Positions 46,501 through 53,638 of a stretch of 64,000 bases of DNA are shown piece after piece. Positions within the stretch are counted from its first letter, which is position 1, and every line of letters begins with the position of its first letter. The stretch covers positions 1 to 64,000 of the forward strand of contig JAPDDQ010000020.1 of NCBI GenBank assembly GCA_027587225.1, given 5' to 3'. The position numbers and the translations under genes were made by a program. The notes beneath the pieces were generated by a model. It was not told the origin of the DNA, searched no databases, and worked only from the letters and a program-made list of their open reading frames with translations. The DNA comes from Solirubrobacter taibaiensis (lineage in GTDB: Bacteria; Actinomycetota; Thermoleophilia; Solirubrobacterales; Solirubrobacteraceae).

Positions 46501-46994
46501 ATCGAGCGGATCGTCGCCACGTCGGATTCCACGACCTGCGTCGCATCGTCTTTGGTCTGCACCGTCACGAGCGCGATGTCGCCCTCGGGCGTGACCGGGC
46601 CGACGGCCGGGCTCGACGGCGCGACGCTGTTCTCCAGCGACCCGCAACCGAGCCCGTAGGGGGTGATCACGCGCACGACGGCCGACAACCGACCGGGCGC
46701 GCAGATGGCCTGCGCGTCGGCCTCGATCCGGGTCCGGTCTTCGCCCGTCAGCCCGCCGGCGCGGCTGTAGGCGATGACCGTGTTGACCTCGGTGCCCTCC
46801 TGGAACCGCTGCTCGATGAGCTGTGCGGCCCGCGTGGACTCGGCGGACGCGGCGACGAACGCGTCGCTCTCGTCCGCCGCCGCGCGCTGGAGGGCGCCCT
46901 GCAGCGGCGCCAGCCCAAGGGCGAGCACGACCCACGCGGTGAGAATCACCCACCGCGTACGTCGGCCCGTCGCGAGCTGCGCCAGCCGTTCCAT
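43572..46994 (-). CDS. MMPL/RND transporter fused to a secreted parallel beta-helix
   Basis: The first ~715 of 1140 residues are an MMPL-type RND transporter with two halves of six membrane segments. The conserved membrane motifs are FGAGTDYCLLVVARLREE and FLVALGVDYNVFLISRIREE. After LAGLFFGLSDRAEAA, which looks like a signal peptide or thirteenth helix, comes an extracytoplasmic beta-helix (about 730-1010) with repeated turn motifs such as GGGVLNRGRLALSGMVVTGN. The last ~80 residues are an Ig-like C-terminal module. The frame is continuous with uniform codon use, so it is a real fusion. I know of no standard family with this layout. It follows the repeat-protein gene by four bases. Confidence 0.87.
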   Translation of the reverse strand: MERLAQLATGRRTRWVILTAWVVLALGLAPLQGALQRAAADESDAFVAASAESTRAAQLIEQRFQEGTEVNTVIAYSRAGGLTGEDRTRIEADAQAICAPGRLSAVVRVITPYGLGCGSLENSVAPSSPAVGPVTPEGDIALVTVQTKDDATQVVESDVATIRSIVPDDAVVTGETAFAADQSAAFEGIDETLLAITGALILVLLLIVYRSPVAAAVPLVIVSLAYLVAAGVIYGLTDAGVIDVTGQATAILIVLMFGAGTDYCLLVVARLREELGRGLEPAAALTAATRRSAPAILTAGGIVVAAMLVLTVADYRATATMGPVLAVGMAVTVLAGLTLLPALLAILGPRVFWPAKPRTESRVWASIGRVVRMRPGVTILAVGGLLVVGALGALEDRPPLSFAQSFRDAPESVTAQELIADRYKPGLLGPAEAIVASADSGTVVDQLTAAPGVLSAAAVALSTDRELTLIEIIPTTDPFTQAGQDAVPALRDTLQGMATAQPPVLGGAAAEAYDARIALADDAKLIVPLVLILVLAIVAVMVRAFVAPLYLVATVVLSYAFALGASSLLFTHVLGQPASDPALPTFAFVFLVALGVDYNVFLISRIREERSRRDAQDAVISGLERSGGVITSAGLILAGTFLALVAVDMVSLAQVGFTVAFGLLVDTFLVRCFLVPAIAVKLGDRSWWPLPPAAQVAAAATAALAGLFFGLSDRAEAATITVTSTADTGSGTLREALEAAEATPETDAIRVLATGTINLETSLPDLHSTLAVTGPGAERLRVLRAAEEPFRLLTVGADGDVAVSGLTLTGGFVSERSNPRGGGVLNRGRLALSGMVVTGNAVEGRLGVTGGGGIANDGTLELRESRVEHNAARSTEGRAGGGGVHNVGTMVVDGTTVTANIGAAGIHHAAGIATVRGSTVVANAGDGIHNDFADLVVEHTTVAGNTAQVTAIGGTTEVRGATLSGPGVNLAGLQVDIPSWMSVEHTTLTGGAPNCHLTAQVEVRSWVGNRADDSSCPAGAPVPVVVDPAPGLPLAAVAPEPVSTAPVVATTSRALKPVRIKRMGTKLRITVPSAGTLRLTGAGVRTVSRRARAAGALTLKVQTTRRTARVRLTFRPVEGVAQERRLTIRQKSKRWGRGAK

Positions 46995-46998
46995 CCAG

Positions 46999-48966
46999 CT
47001 ACTTGCGGATCGTGAGTTCCGCGTCGTCCTTCACTTGCCCGGGGGCCGACAGCTTCAGGGTGGCCTCGAAGCTGCGCTTGTACCGGAGCAGAGCGCGCTT
47101 GACGGTCGCGCTCGGCTTCAGCGCCACCGAGCCACGGCCTTCGCCACCGCACGCGACGGTGCGCTTGGCGAGCGTCGCGCTCTTGAGCTTGAGCTGCTTG
47201 GCCGTGGCCTTGCTCACGGTCAGGCTGATCGTGCTCTTGTCGACCGACTGGCAGCTGATGCTGACCACGAAGCGGCCGTTGCGCAGCGCGGAACGGGTCA
47301 GCAGCCGCGACGGCATCTCCTCGAGCGCCGCGAACGGAGCGGGCTTCTGCGTAGACGGCGCCGTGTTCTGCGCCGGCGGCGTGGGCCCGGCGACCGGGGT
47401 CGTCTTGGTCAGCGTGTGGGACTGGTAGCGCTCGACGTTGCCGAGGGTGTCCCAGGAGCGGAAGTCGATCCGGTAGGCCCCGTCGGCCGCGAGCCCGACC
47501 GGGACCGTGAACTCGGTCCAGTTGCCGCCGTTGATGCGGTACTCGGTGCCGGCCGCGCCGATGCCGGCGCCGTCGTCACGGGTGAACTCGAAGCTCACCG
47601 CACCCGGATACGTGGCCGCGGGAACGCCGCCGTTGACGAGCAGCGTCGTGACGGGCGCCTTGGCGTCCACCTTGAGCTCGAGCGTCTTGGTGGCCTCGAC
47701 GTTGCCGAGGAAGTCGGTCGAGCGGAACTCGACGACGTTCGTGCCGGTGCGGTCGATCACGCCGACGCCGTTCGTCGTGGTCTGCCAGTCGGCGTCACCG
47801 GCGTACTTCCACTCGGTCTTCGCGATGCCCGAGCCGGCGCCGTCGCCGGCGAGGAAGTTGACCGCGACCGGGCCGTCGTACCAGCCGTCGGCGCCGTAGG
47901 CGGTACCCGGCAGCGGCGTCGTGGTCGGGGCGGAGCGGTCGATGCGCACGGCGACGGACTTGAACGGCTCCGTGTTGCCGACACCGTCGATCGAGCGGTA
48001 CTCGAAGACGTGCGGTCCCTCCAGGTTGACGGGAACGGTGAGCGTCGCGGTGTCGCGGGTCACGATCGTCGTCGTGGTCGTGCCGCCGTCGATCCGGTAC
48101 TGCAGCTGCTCGACGCCGGCGGAGCCGTCACCCGGGTCGGTGCCCGCGAGCTTGACCGAGATCGCGTTCTGGTACCAGCCGTCGGCGGTCGGCTGGGTGG
48201 CGGACACGATCTCGGCGGTCGTCGTGGGTGAGGCCTTGTCGTTCGGGAACTGGTCCTGCGCCGAGAGGTCGAACGTCTCGTACACCGCGGCGGACGTCTC
48301 GGCGGTCAGGGACATCAGGTAGGCCTGCACGTTGCCGCCCTGGCTGGTGGACGGCGGCATGACGATCGTGGTGAGCGTCTTGCCCGCGTTCGCGGCCGAG
48401 ATGTTCACGGTGACGTGGAAGAACGCGCACGTGGCGCCGTCCATGCCGCCGCTGGTGGTGTTGCGGCCCGTGAAACGCCCGAGCGCGATGTGCGTCGGGG
48501 CGGTCGGGTTGCCGCACCAGTCCGGGAAGTTGAAGGTCGCGGTCTCCGACGTGCCGTCGGCGAAGCGCAGCGTGTAGGTGCCACCGCCGGTCCCGTCGGC
48601 GCTGGTGCCGAAGAAGTGCAGCCGAGTGTATGCCTTCTGCTGATCAGCCTTGATCGTGAACGGCTGGCCGCGATACGCGGCAAGGTTCAATCGATTGCCG
48701 GTCGTGTCCGGCAGCAGCAGCGGCACATCGTCCGATGCGTCGTTCGCCGGCACGATCCGTGTGTTCCCCGGGGGCATCTCCTGGCCGGGGAACGTCCACC
48801 CGCCACGGATCTGCCCGTTGGCCCTCGTCTCGGGATTCGTGTTCGTGATCCCGATCGTCGTGAACAAGTTGCCGGCTTGCGCGGACGACGCAACCACGGC
48901 ACTTGCGGACGCTGCCACCAGCGTGGCGGCGACCACTTTCCTCAGCCCTACATTCCAACTAGGCAC
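46999..48966 (-). CDS. Secreted protein with three OmpL47-type Ig repeats
   Basis: A 655-residue exported protein starting at GTG 48966 with signal peptide VVAATLVAASASAVVASSAQA and a strong GAGGAGGGGGAG ribosome binding site. Residues about 30-235 form a beta-sandwich of unknown family. Three OmpL47-like repeats follow (about 245-325, 335-425, 430-515), each with the pattern YRIDGG...VEFRSTD..GN. A short linker leads to the C-terminal Ig-like module seen in neighbouring proteins. Role: probably cell-surface binding. First gene of the leftward operon. Confidence 0.85.
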   Translation of the reverse strand: MPSWNVGLRKVVAATLVAASASAVVASSAQAGNLFTTIGITNTNPETRANGQIRGGWTFPGQEMPPGNTRIVPANDASDDVPLLLPDTTGNRLNLAAYRGQPFTIKADQQKAYTRLHFFGTSADGTGGGTYTLRFADGTSETATFNFPDWCGNPTAPTHIALGRFTGRNTTSGGMDGATCAFFHVTVNISAANAGKTLTTIVMPPSTSQGGNVQAYLMSLTAETSAAVYETFDLSAQDQFPNDKASPTTTAEIVSATQPTADGWYQNAISVKLAGTDPGDGSAGVEQLQYRIDGGTTTTTIVTRDTATLTVPVNLEGPHVFEYRSIDGVGNTEPFKSVAVRIDRSAPTTTPLPGTAYGADGWYDGPVAVNFLAGDGAGSGIAKTEWKYAGDADWQTTTNGVGVIDRTGTNVVEFRSTDFLGNVEATKTLELKVDAKAPVTTLLVNGGVPAATYPGAVSFEFTRDDGAGIGAAGTEYRINGGNWTEFTVPVGLAADGAYRIDFRSWDTLGNVERYQSHTLTKTTPVAGPTPPAQNTAPSTQKPAPFAALEEMPSRLLTRSALRNGRFVVSISCQSVDKSTISLTVSKATAKQLKLKSATLAKRTVACGGEGRGSVALKPSATVKRALLRYKRSFEATLKLSAPGQVKDDAELTIRK

Positions 48967-49156
48967 CGCGTCTCCCCCTCCTCATTCCACAAGCGCATTA
49001 AGAAAAGGCGCCGGTATAAGCTAGCGATCAACCAGGATTGATGTCGAAGGCTTTAGGTCAAAAGCCGGGCAAAGTCCGTGGTCTTACGTTGTAGTTGCTG
49101 CGAGCTTACGGCCTATGTACTACGCTGACGGTCGGGTTCCAGGAGGGGAGGAGTTG
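48967..49156. promoter_or_regulatory. Divergent promoter region with a structured-looking leader
   Basis: This 190-base region drives the repeat-protein operon leftwards and the cupredoxin operon rightwards. On the plus strand GGCTTT/AAAGCC (49049-49065) can form a hairpin. It is followed by GGGCAAAGTCC and GTGGTCTTACG (49067-49090), which faintly recall one strand of a c-di-GMP-I riboswitch; the rest of that fold is not recognisable. A purine-rich AGGAGGGGAGGAG (49140-49152) is the ribosome binding site of the cupredoxin gene. Confidence 0.4.
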
Positions 49157-49957
49157 GTGTTGAGAAACCGAGGAGGACGCGGCGTCCAGGCCGCGATCGC
49201 CGCCATGGCGGCGACCGGCATCACGTTCGCGGTCAGCGAAGCGGGTGCCCAGAGCAGCGTCGAGTACCGGGTGGGCGTCAACGACGCCGCGCTGCGGTTC
49301 ACGCCGGAGACGATCAAGGTCACCAAGGGCGGCACGGTGGTGTGGAACTTCGCCGGTTCGACCACGGTGCACAACATCGTCACAGAGAACGACGTCGCTG
49401 CCGATCCGGCGTGGAAGGACTTCTCGACGCCCCCGGCCGGCGCCGACGGTGAGTTCCGGTACACGTTCAACGAGCTCGGCGTGTACGACTACCTGTGCGA
49501 CCTGCACCGCGTGCAGGGCATGGTCGGCAAGATCGAGGTCGTCGACGGCCCCGTGTCGACGCCGGAGGCCACTCCGCGTCCGCTGATCACCGCGACGCCG
49601 ATCCCGACCGCCGCGGCGCCGCCCGCGGCCACGCGCGACACGCCGGCCCCCACGCCCAAGTGGGCGGCCGACAAGACCGCTCCGGCGCTCACGAAGGTCA
49701 GCGGCGCGCGTTCGGGCGCAACCGGCGCGAAGGTCAAGTGGACGCTGTCCGAATCGGCGGCGCTGACGCTGAAGTTCACCAAGGGCAAGTCCAAGACGTC
49801 ACTTCGCACCGTCCGTCTCGCCGGCCGCGCCGGCACGAGCTCGCTCATCGTCCGCGGCGGCAAGCTCGTCAAGGGGCGTTACAACGTGCAGATCGACGCG
49901 CGTGACCGGGCGGGCAACCGCTCCACCGCGCGCACCACCGTGAGGATCGGTCGATGA
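49157..49957 (+). CDS. Secreted cupredoxin (plastocyanin-like) with Ig-like tail
   Basis: From GTG 49157 (266 residues), chosen because AGGAGGGGAGGAG sits a few bases upstream; a longer frame lacks that support. After the signal sequence (AAIAAMAATGITFAVSEAGA) comes a cupredoxin domain with type 1 copper ligands: His in TTVHNIV, then Cys, His and Met in YLCDLHRVQGMVG. A P/A/T-rich linker leads to an Ig-like C-terminal module. It probably carries electrons outside the cell for the multicopper oxidase encoded next, whose ATG overlaps its stop. Confidence 0.88.
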   Translation: MLRNRGGRGVQAAIAAMAATGITFAVSEAGAQSSVEYRVGVNDAALRFTPETIKVTKGGTVVWNFAGSTTVHNIVTENDVAADPAWKDFSTPPAGADGEFRYTFNELGVYDYLCDLHRVQGMVGKIEVVDGPVSTPEATPRPLITATPIPTAAAPPAATRDTPAPTPKWAADKTAPALTKVSGARSGATGAKVKWTLSESAALTLKFTKGKSKTSLRTVRLAGRAGTSSLIVRGGKLVKGRYNVQIDARDRAGNRSTARTTVRIGR

Positions 49958-51444
49958 ATCGTTTCAAGGCCCCGGCCGATGCGGCCGACTGGTCGCGCCG
50001 CGACTTCATGCGCAACGGGTCCTACTCGTTGGCGTTGGTGTGCACGTTCGCCTCGACGAACTCGCTGAAGGGCGACTCGATCACGACGTCGGCCGCCCGC
50101 CGCTCGCAGGCGGCCAAGCCGTTCGCGCCGTTCGCCGTGGACCTGCCGATCCCGCCGGCACTCGTGCCGACGTCGAGCACGAAGACCACGGACACGTTCG
50201 ACGTCGACATCCAGGAAGGCATGGCGGAGATCCTGCCGGGCTTCCAGACGCCGATCTACGGCTACCAGGGCGTGTACCCCGGGCCCACCATCTACGCCCG
50301 CAAGGGTCGCAAGACGATCGTGCGCCAGAAGAACCGCCTGGACTTCGACTCCAACGTGCACCTGCACGGCGGCTACGTCCCGGCCGCCCACGACGGGCAC
50401 CCGATGGACGTGATCCAGCCGGGCAAGGGGTTCGACTACAACTACCCGAACAAGCAGGACGCGGCGTTCCTCTGGTACCACGACCACGCGCACGGCCGTA
50501 CGGCGAAGACGCTGTACTACGGCCTCGCGGGCATGTACCTGCTCGGCGACGAGCGCGAGGAAGAGCTCGGGCTGCCCACGGGTGAGTACGACATCCCGAT
50601 CCTGCTGGCCGACCACGCCTTCAACAAGGACGGGTCGTTCCGGTACGTGGAGAACGTGGACCTCGGCTTCCGCGGGGACACGATCCTCGCCAACGGCGCC
50701 GTGTCACCGCGCCTGTCCGTGGAGCGGCGGATCTACCGCGTCCGGTTCCTGAACGCGTCCAACGCGCGCTCGTACAACCTCAAGCTCGGCAACGGCCGCT
50801 CGATGCTGCAGATCGCCTCCGACGGCGGCCTGCTGGAGCGTCCGGTGTCGCGCACCACGTCGCTGCTGCATCCGGCCGAGCGGCAGGAGTTCCTGCTCGA
50901 CTTCCGCAGCTTCAAGCCGGGCTCGGAGATCGTGCTGCAGAACGCCGACGGCGAGTCGGCGGGCACCAAGTCGATCATGAGATTTGACGTCGTCAACGGC
51001 GGCGGAAGCGAAGAGGCGCGGATCCCGACGGGTCGCATGCGCACCATCGCGAAGCTGCCCGCGCCGAACGCGAGCCGCCGGTGGGACCTGTCCCTGGCGA
51101 CCTCGTCGGGCGTGCAGTGGCGGATCGCCGACCGCGGCTACGACCCCGATCGCATCGACGTCCGGCCGCGGCTGGGCTCGAGCGAGCTGTGGCAGTGGCA
51201 CAACCCGTCCAACCGCGTGCACCCGATGCACCTGCACGGGATGCTGTTCCGGATCGTCGAGCGCTCCACCGGCGTCGTCCATCCGGCCGACCGCGGCTGG
51301 AAGGACACGATCGGCGTGCTGCCGGGCGAGACGGCCACGGTCCAGCCGTGGTTCACGCCTTACACCGGCCGCTACGTGTTCCACTGCCACGCGCTCGAGC
51401 ACGGCGACAAGGCCATGATGCTGAACCTGGAGGTGGAGCGATGA
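49954..51444 (+). CDS. Multicopper oxidase (CotA/bilirubin oxidase-like), Tat-exported
   Basis: A 496-residue three-domain oxidase. A twin-arginine signal is present (WSRRDFMRNGSYSLALV), meaning folded, copper-loaded export is likely. All copper motifs are intact: HLHGGY, WYHDHAHG, HPMHLHG and HCHALEHGDKAMM, the last carrying the type 1 Cys and axial Met. Such enzymes oxidise phenols, metals or bilirubin-like compounds and reduce oxygen to water. It is flanked in one operon by two cupredoxins (four-base overlaps both sides), which suggests an electron-transfer chain. Confidence 0.95.
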   Translation: MNRFKAPADAADWSRRDFMRNGSYSLALVCTFASTNSLKGDSITTSAARRSQAAKPFAPFAVDLPIPPALVPTSSTKTTDTFDVDIQEGMAEILPGFQTPIYGYQGVYPGPTIYARKGRKTIVRQKNRLDFDSNVHLHGGYVPAAHDGHPMDVIQPGKGFDYNYPNKQDAAFLWYHDHAHGRTAKTLYYGLAGMYLLGDEREEELGLPTGEYDIPILLADHAFNKDGSFRYVENVDLGFRGDTILANGAVSPRLSVERRIYRVRFLNASNARSYNLKLGNGRSMLQIASDGGLLERPVSRTTSLLHPAERQEFLLDFRSFKPGSEIVLQNADGESAGTKSIMRFDVVNGGGSEEARIPTGRMRTIAKLPAPNASRRWDLSLATSSGVQWRIADRGYDPDRIDVRPRLGSSELWQWHNPSNRVHPMHLHGMLFRIVERSTGVVHPADRGWKDTIGVLPGETATVQPWFTPYTGRYVFHCHALEHGDKAMMLNLEVER

Positions 51445-52148
51445 AGCGCGCGCTCGCCCTCGGCTTCGGCCTGGCCCTCTTCGCTGCCGCGCCGGCCCAA
51501 GCCGACAACCAGACCATCGACGGTCGCGCGGACCTCACGTGGGACAAGCCGAACGTCGTGGTCGCGGTCGGCGAGACCGTCACGTGGACGTTCTCGGATA
51601 CGTCGCAGAACCACAACGTCCAGTCCGACGTGCCCGATCTGCCGGACACCGCGTGGAACAACTTCGCGTCCCCGATCGGCCTGCCGGCCCAGCCCGCGTC
51701 GTACACGTTCACGCAGGAAGGCGTCTACAAGTTCATCTGCGTCGTGCACACGAGCACGATGACGGGCACGGTCACGGTCGGCTCCGCCGGCCCGCCGCCG
51801 CCCCCGCCGCTCAGCGCGCAGCAGTTCGGCAACGACGACGCCACCCCGGTGGTGCTCGAGAAGGTCTCCGTGGACAAGGCCAAGCCGAAGGTCTCTTCGG
51901 TGTCGGCCAAGCGCGGCTCCAAGCGCGGCTCCGTCCGGGTGCGCTTCAAGGTGAACGAGCAGTCCGACGTGCGGGTGCGCCTCAAGCGCGGCGGCAAGGT
52001 CGTCAAGACGGTCATCGGCGCCGGCACCGGTGCCGGGTTCTTGGACGTGACCGGCGTCAAGGCCGGTCGCTACAGCGTCGAGGTGCTGGCGATCGATGTC
52101 GCCGGCAACCGCGCGTCGCTCAAGAAGACCAGCGTCACCGTCCGCTAA
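51441..52148 (+). CDS. Secreted cupredoxin, second copy
   Basis: A 235-residue protein (signal peptide ALALGFGLALFAAAPAQA). A cupredoxin domain (about 22-120) has type 1 copper ligands His in SQNHNVQ, then Cys, His and Met in FICVVHTSTMTG. After a proline-rich PPPPPP linker, the C-terminal Ig-like module ends VLAIDVAGNRASLKKTSVTV, very similar to the tail of the first cupredoxin. It overlaps the oxidase stop (ATGA). Confidence 0.88.
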   Translation: MKRALALGFGLALFAAAPAQADNQTIDGRADLTWDKPNVVVAVGETVTWTFSDTSQNHNVQSDVPDLPDTAWNNFASPIGLPAQPASYTFTQEGVYKFICVVHTSTMTGTVTVGSAGPPPPPPLSAQQFGNDDATPVVLEKVSVDKAKPKVSSVSAKRGSKRGSVRVRFKVNEQSDVRVRLKRGGKVVKTVIGAGTGAGFLDVTGVKAGRYSVEVLAIDVAGNRASLKKTSVTVR

Positions 52149-52158
52149 CTAGGCGATC

Positions 52159-52241
52159 GAACGCGGCAGCCGGCTTCGCCGGCGCCGTGCGCGATCGCGG
52201 CGGACGGACGCGGCAGCCGACTACGTCGGCGCCATGCGCGA
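52159..52241. repeat. Tandem hairpin repeat with compensatory change
   Basis: Two 36-base copies (52159-52194 and 52206-52241) differ at five positions. The core stem CCGGC-TTC-GCCGG becomes CCGAC-TAC-GTCGG, so a G-C pair changes to A-T on both sides and pairing is kept. It lies between convergent genes and could be a double terminator or small structured RNA. Confidence 0.75.
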
Positions 52242-52247
52242 CCGCAT

Positions 52248-52267
52248 GAGATCGCTTCGCGGATCTC
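52248..52267. terminator. Convergent terminator hairpin before usp
   Basis: GAGATC (52248-52253) pairs with GATCTC (52262-52267) around an 8-base loop, directly adjacent to the usp stop codon and after the cupredoxin operon. Confidence 0.55.
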
Positions 52268-52819
52268 CTAGGCGAGGGCCACTGGGCAGTCGACGGTCTC
52301 GATCAGATCGTCGACTGCGCTCGCCCCGATCCGGCGGCGCAGGCCGTGGAAGCGCTCGCGGCCGGCCACCGCGATGAGGGGCGGCTCTGCCGCCCGGCGC
52401 ACGACCGGGGCGCCGAACACCGCGGCGAACGTCTCGTCCCCACCCGCCAGCAGGCATGCGGTCCGGTCCAGCACCGGCGGGTGGCGGACCAGCACGACCG
52501 GGCACGGCGCGATCGCGAGCAACTCGTGGCGCAGCCGCGGCGCGAGCAGGCGCGAGGCGCCCTGCAGCGGACGCGTACCCACGACGAGCAGGTCGCTGTG
52601 CTCCGCGCGCGCGAACGCGACGAGCTGCTCGGCGGTCCGGCCGCTCAGCACGTGCGTCCCGGGCGGGAGCGGGATCGCGAGATCGTCGGCCGCGGGCGGC
52701 ACGACATGGGCGATCGTGAGCTCGGCCCCGCTTCCGCGGGCGAGGCGCTCCGCGAACGCGAGCGCCCAGCGGGCGGGGAGCGAGTCGTCGTAGCCGACGC
52801 AGATGCGGCGCAACAGCAT
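52268..52819 (-). CDS. Universal stress protein family protein, partial second domain
   Basis: A 183-residue UspA-type protein. The first ~135 residues cover a full Usp domain (RICVGYDDSLPARWALAFAE, DLLVVGTRPLQGASRLLA, APCPVVLVR). The usual nucleotide motif GxxGxxx is altered. About 45 residues of a second Usp domain follow (ending ETVDCPVALA) without its beginning, so it looks like a shortened tandem Usp. Two DosR-like boxes lie 57-87 bases upstream of its start. Confidence 0.87.
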   Translation of the reverse strand: MLLRRICVGYDDSLPARWALAFAERLARGSGAELTIAHVVPPAADDLAIPLPPGTHVLSGRTAEQLVAFARAEHSDLLVVGTRPLQGASRLLAPRLRHELLAIAPCPVVLVRHPPVLDRTACLLAGGDETFAAVFGAPVVRRAAEPPLIAVAGRERFHGLRRRIGASAVDDLIETVDCPVALA

Positions 52820-52875
52820 CTTGGACAGGCTGCCCCGTGGAGCCAGCCCCCGCCATCGGGTGCGATCCCCATCTC

Positions 52876-52906
52876 GGACGTACGGCCAGCCCCAGGACCA
52901 AAGGCC
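52876..52906. promoter_or_regulatory. Two DosR-like boxes, 19-bp spacing
   Basis: GGACGTACGGCC (52876-52887) and GGACCAAAGGCC (52895-52906) are direct repeats of GGACNNANGGCC, 19 bases apart. In the usp direction they read GGCCNTNNGTCC, similar to the dormancy-regulator (DosR) motif of actinobacteria. They sit between the divergent usp and small gene. Confidence 0.4.
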
Positions 52907-52944
52907 AGGTAGGCCTATTCGCCTCGAGCCGTCCTCACGAGACC

Positions 52945-53070
52945 ATGCTGGACATGACCTCCTCCAAGCCCCAGCCCAAGCTCACCCAGGTCGTCACCGC
53001 TGCACTCGCCAAGGGCACCGCGCACGATCGTCAGCGCGAGCTCGTCCGCGCTTCGCTGCTCTGTCGTTAG
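52945..53070 (+). CDS. Small protein of unknown function
   Basis: A 41-residue basic protein (38 from ATG 52954): MTSSKPQPKLTQVVTAALAK then HDRQRELVRASLLCR. Nearly all codons end in G or C, supporting translation, but I see no ribosome binding site. Its stop overlaps that of the convergent coiled-coil gene. It shares the DosR-like intergenic region with usp. Confidence 0.5.
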   Translation: MLDMTSSKPQPKLTQVVTAALAKGTAHDRQRELVRASLLCR

Positions 53071-53603
53071 CGGCCGATCCCCGGGATCTTGTCGGCCAGC
53101 TCCCCGAGCGGCCCGAGCTCCTCGCGGAGTGCGTCCAGGCGAGCGATCACGTCGCGCATGAGCGGCTCGAGATTGTCGACCGACTCGCGGACGACCCGCA
53201 TGTCCTGGTCGAGCGGCTCGATCCCCTTGCGCACCTCGGAGATCTCTTTGATCGGCGCCACCTCGTCGCGGAGCCCGTCCAGCTTCTCGCCCAGCGCCTC
53301 GACACCCTCGCGCACCGCTGACAACTCCTGAATCGGCGCCACGTCCCCACGCAACGCGTCCAGCTTTCCGCCGAGGGTCGCGACGCCCGCGCGCACCCGC
53401 GTGAGCTCCTTGATCGGCGCGATCTCCGCCCGCAATGCGTCCATGCCAGTACGCACGGCGACGAGCTCCGTCTGCATCGAGTCCACCCGCTGGAGCACGG
53501 CGTGCTCGATCTCGGGCAGACGTCGCGCGGCGTCGGCGATCGCGCCGAGGTCGTCCAGCAGGCGGGCGATGATGGTCGGCGGGAACAGGCTGCTCAGGTT
53601 CAT
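53067..53603 (-). CDS. Coiled-coil protein with three ~32-residue repeats
   Basis: A 178-residue protein from ATG 53603. Three tandem repeats share the pattern API(K/Q)EL-x-x-VR-x-G(V/I)-x-x-L-x-x-(K/Q)LD-x-LR. They follow one another at about residues 60-155 and read as long amphipathic helices. It begins LSSLFPPTIIARLLDDLGA. No other domain is recognisable. It may be a scaffold or cytoskeletal protein and is convergent to the small gene. Confidence 0.82.
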   Translation of the reverse strand: MNLSSLFPPTIIARLLDDLGAIADAARRLPEIEHAVLQRVDSMQTELVAVRTGMDALRAEIAPIKELTRVRAGVATLGGKLDALRGDVAPIQELSAVREGVEALGEKLDGLRDEVAPIKEISEVRKGIEPLDQDMRVVRESVDNLEPLMRDVIARLDALREELGPLGELADKIPGIGR

Positions 53604-53638
53604 CGCCTGAGGCCTTCCCACCGCGCCGCGCGGCGAAC

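Noticed and set aside
49021-49110. Definite c-di-GMP-I riboswitch
   Set aside because: Only one strand of the core resembles the consensus; the GGCAAACC half, tetraloop and P2 helix are not recognisable, so it is reported only as a weak candidate.
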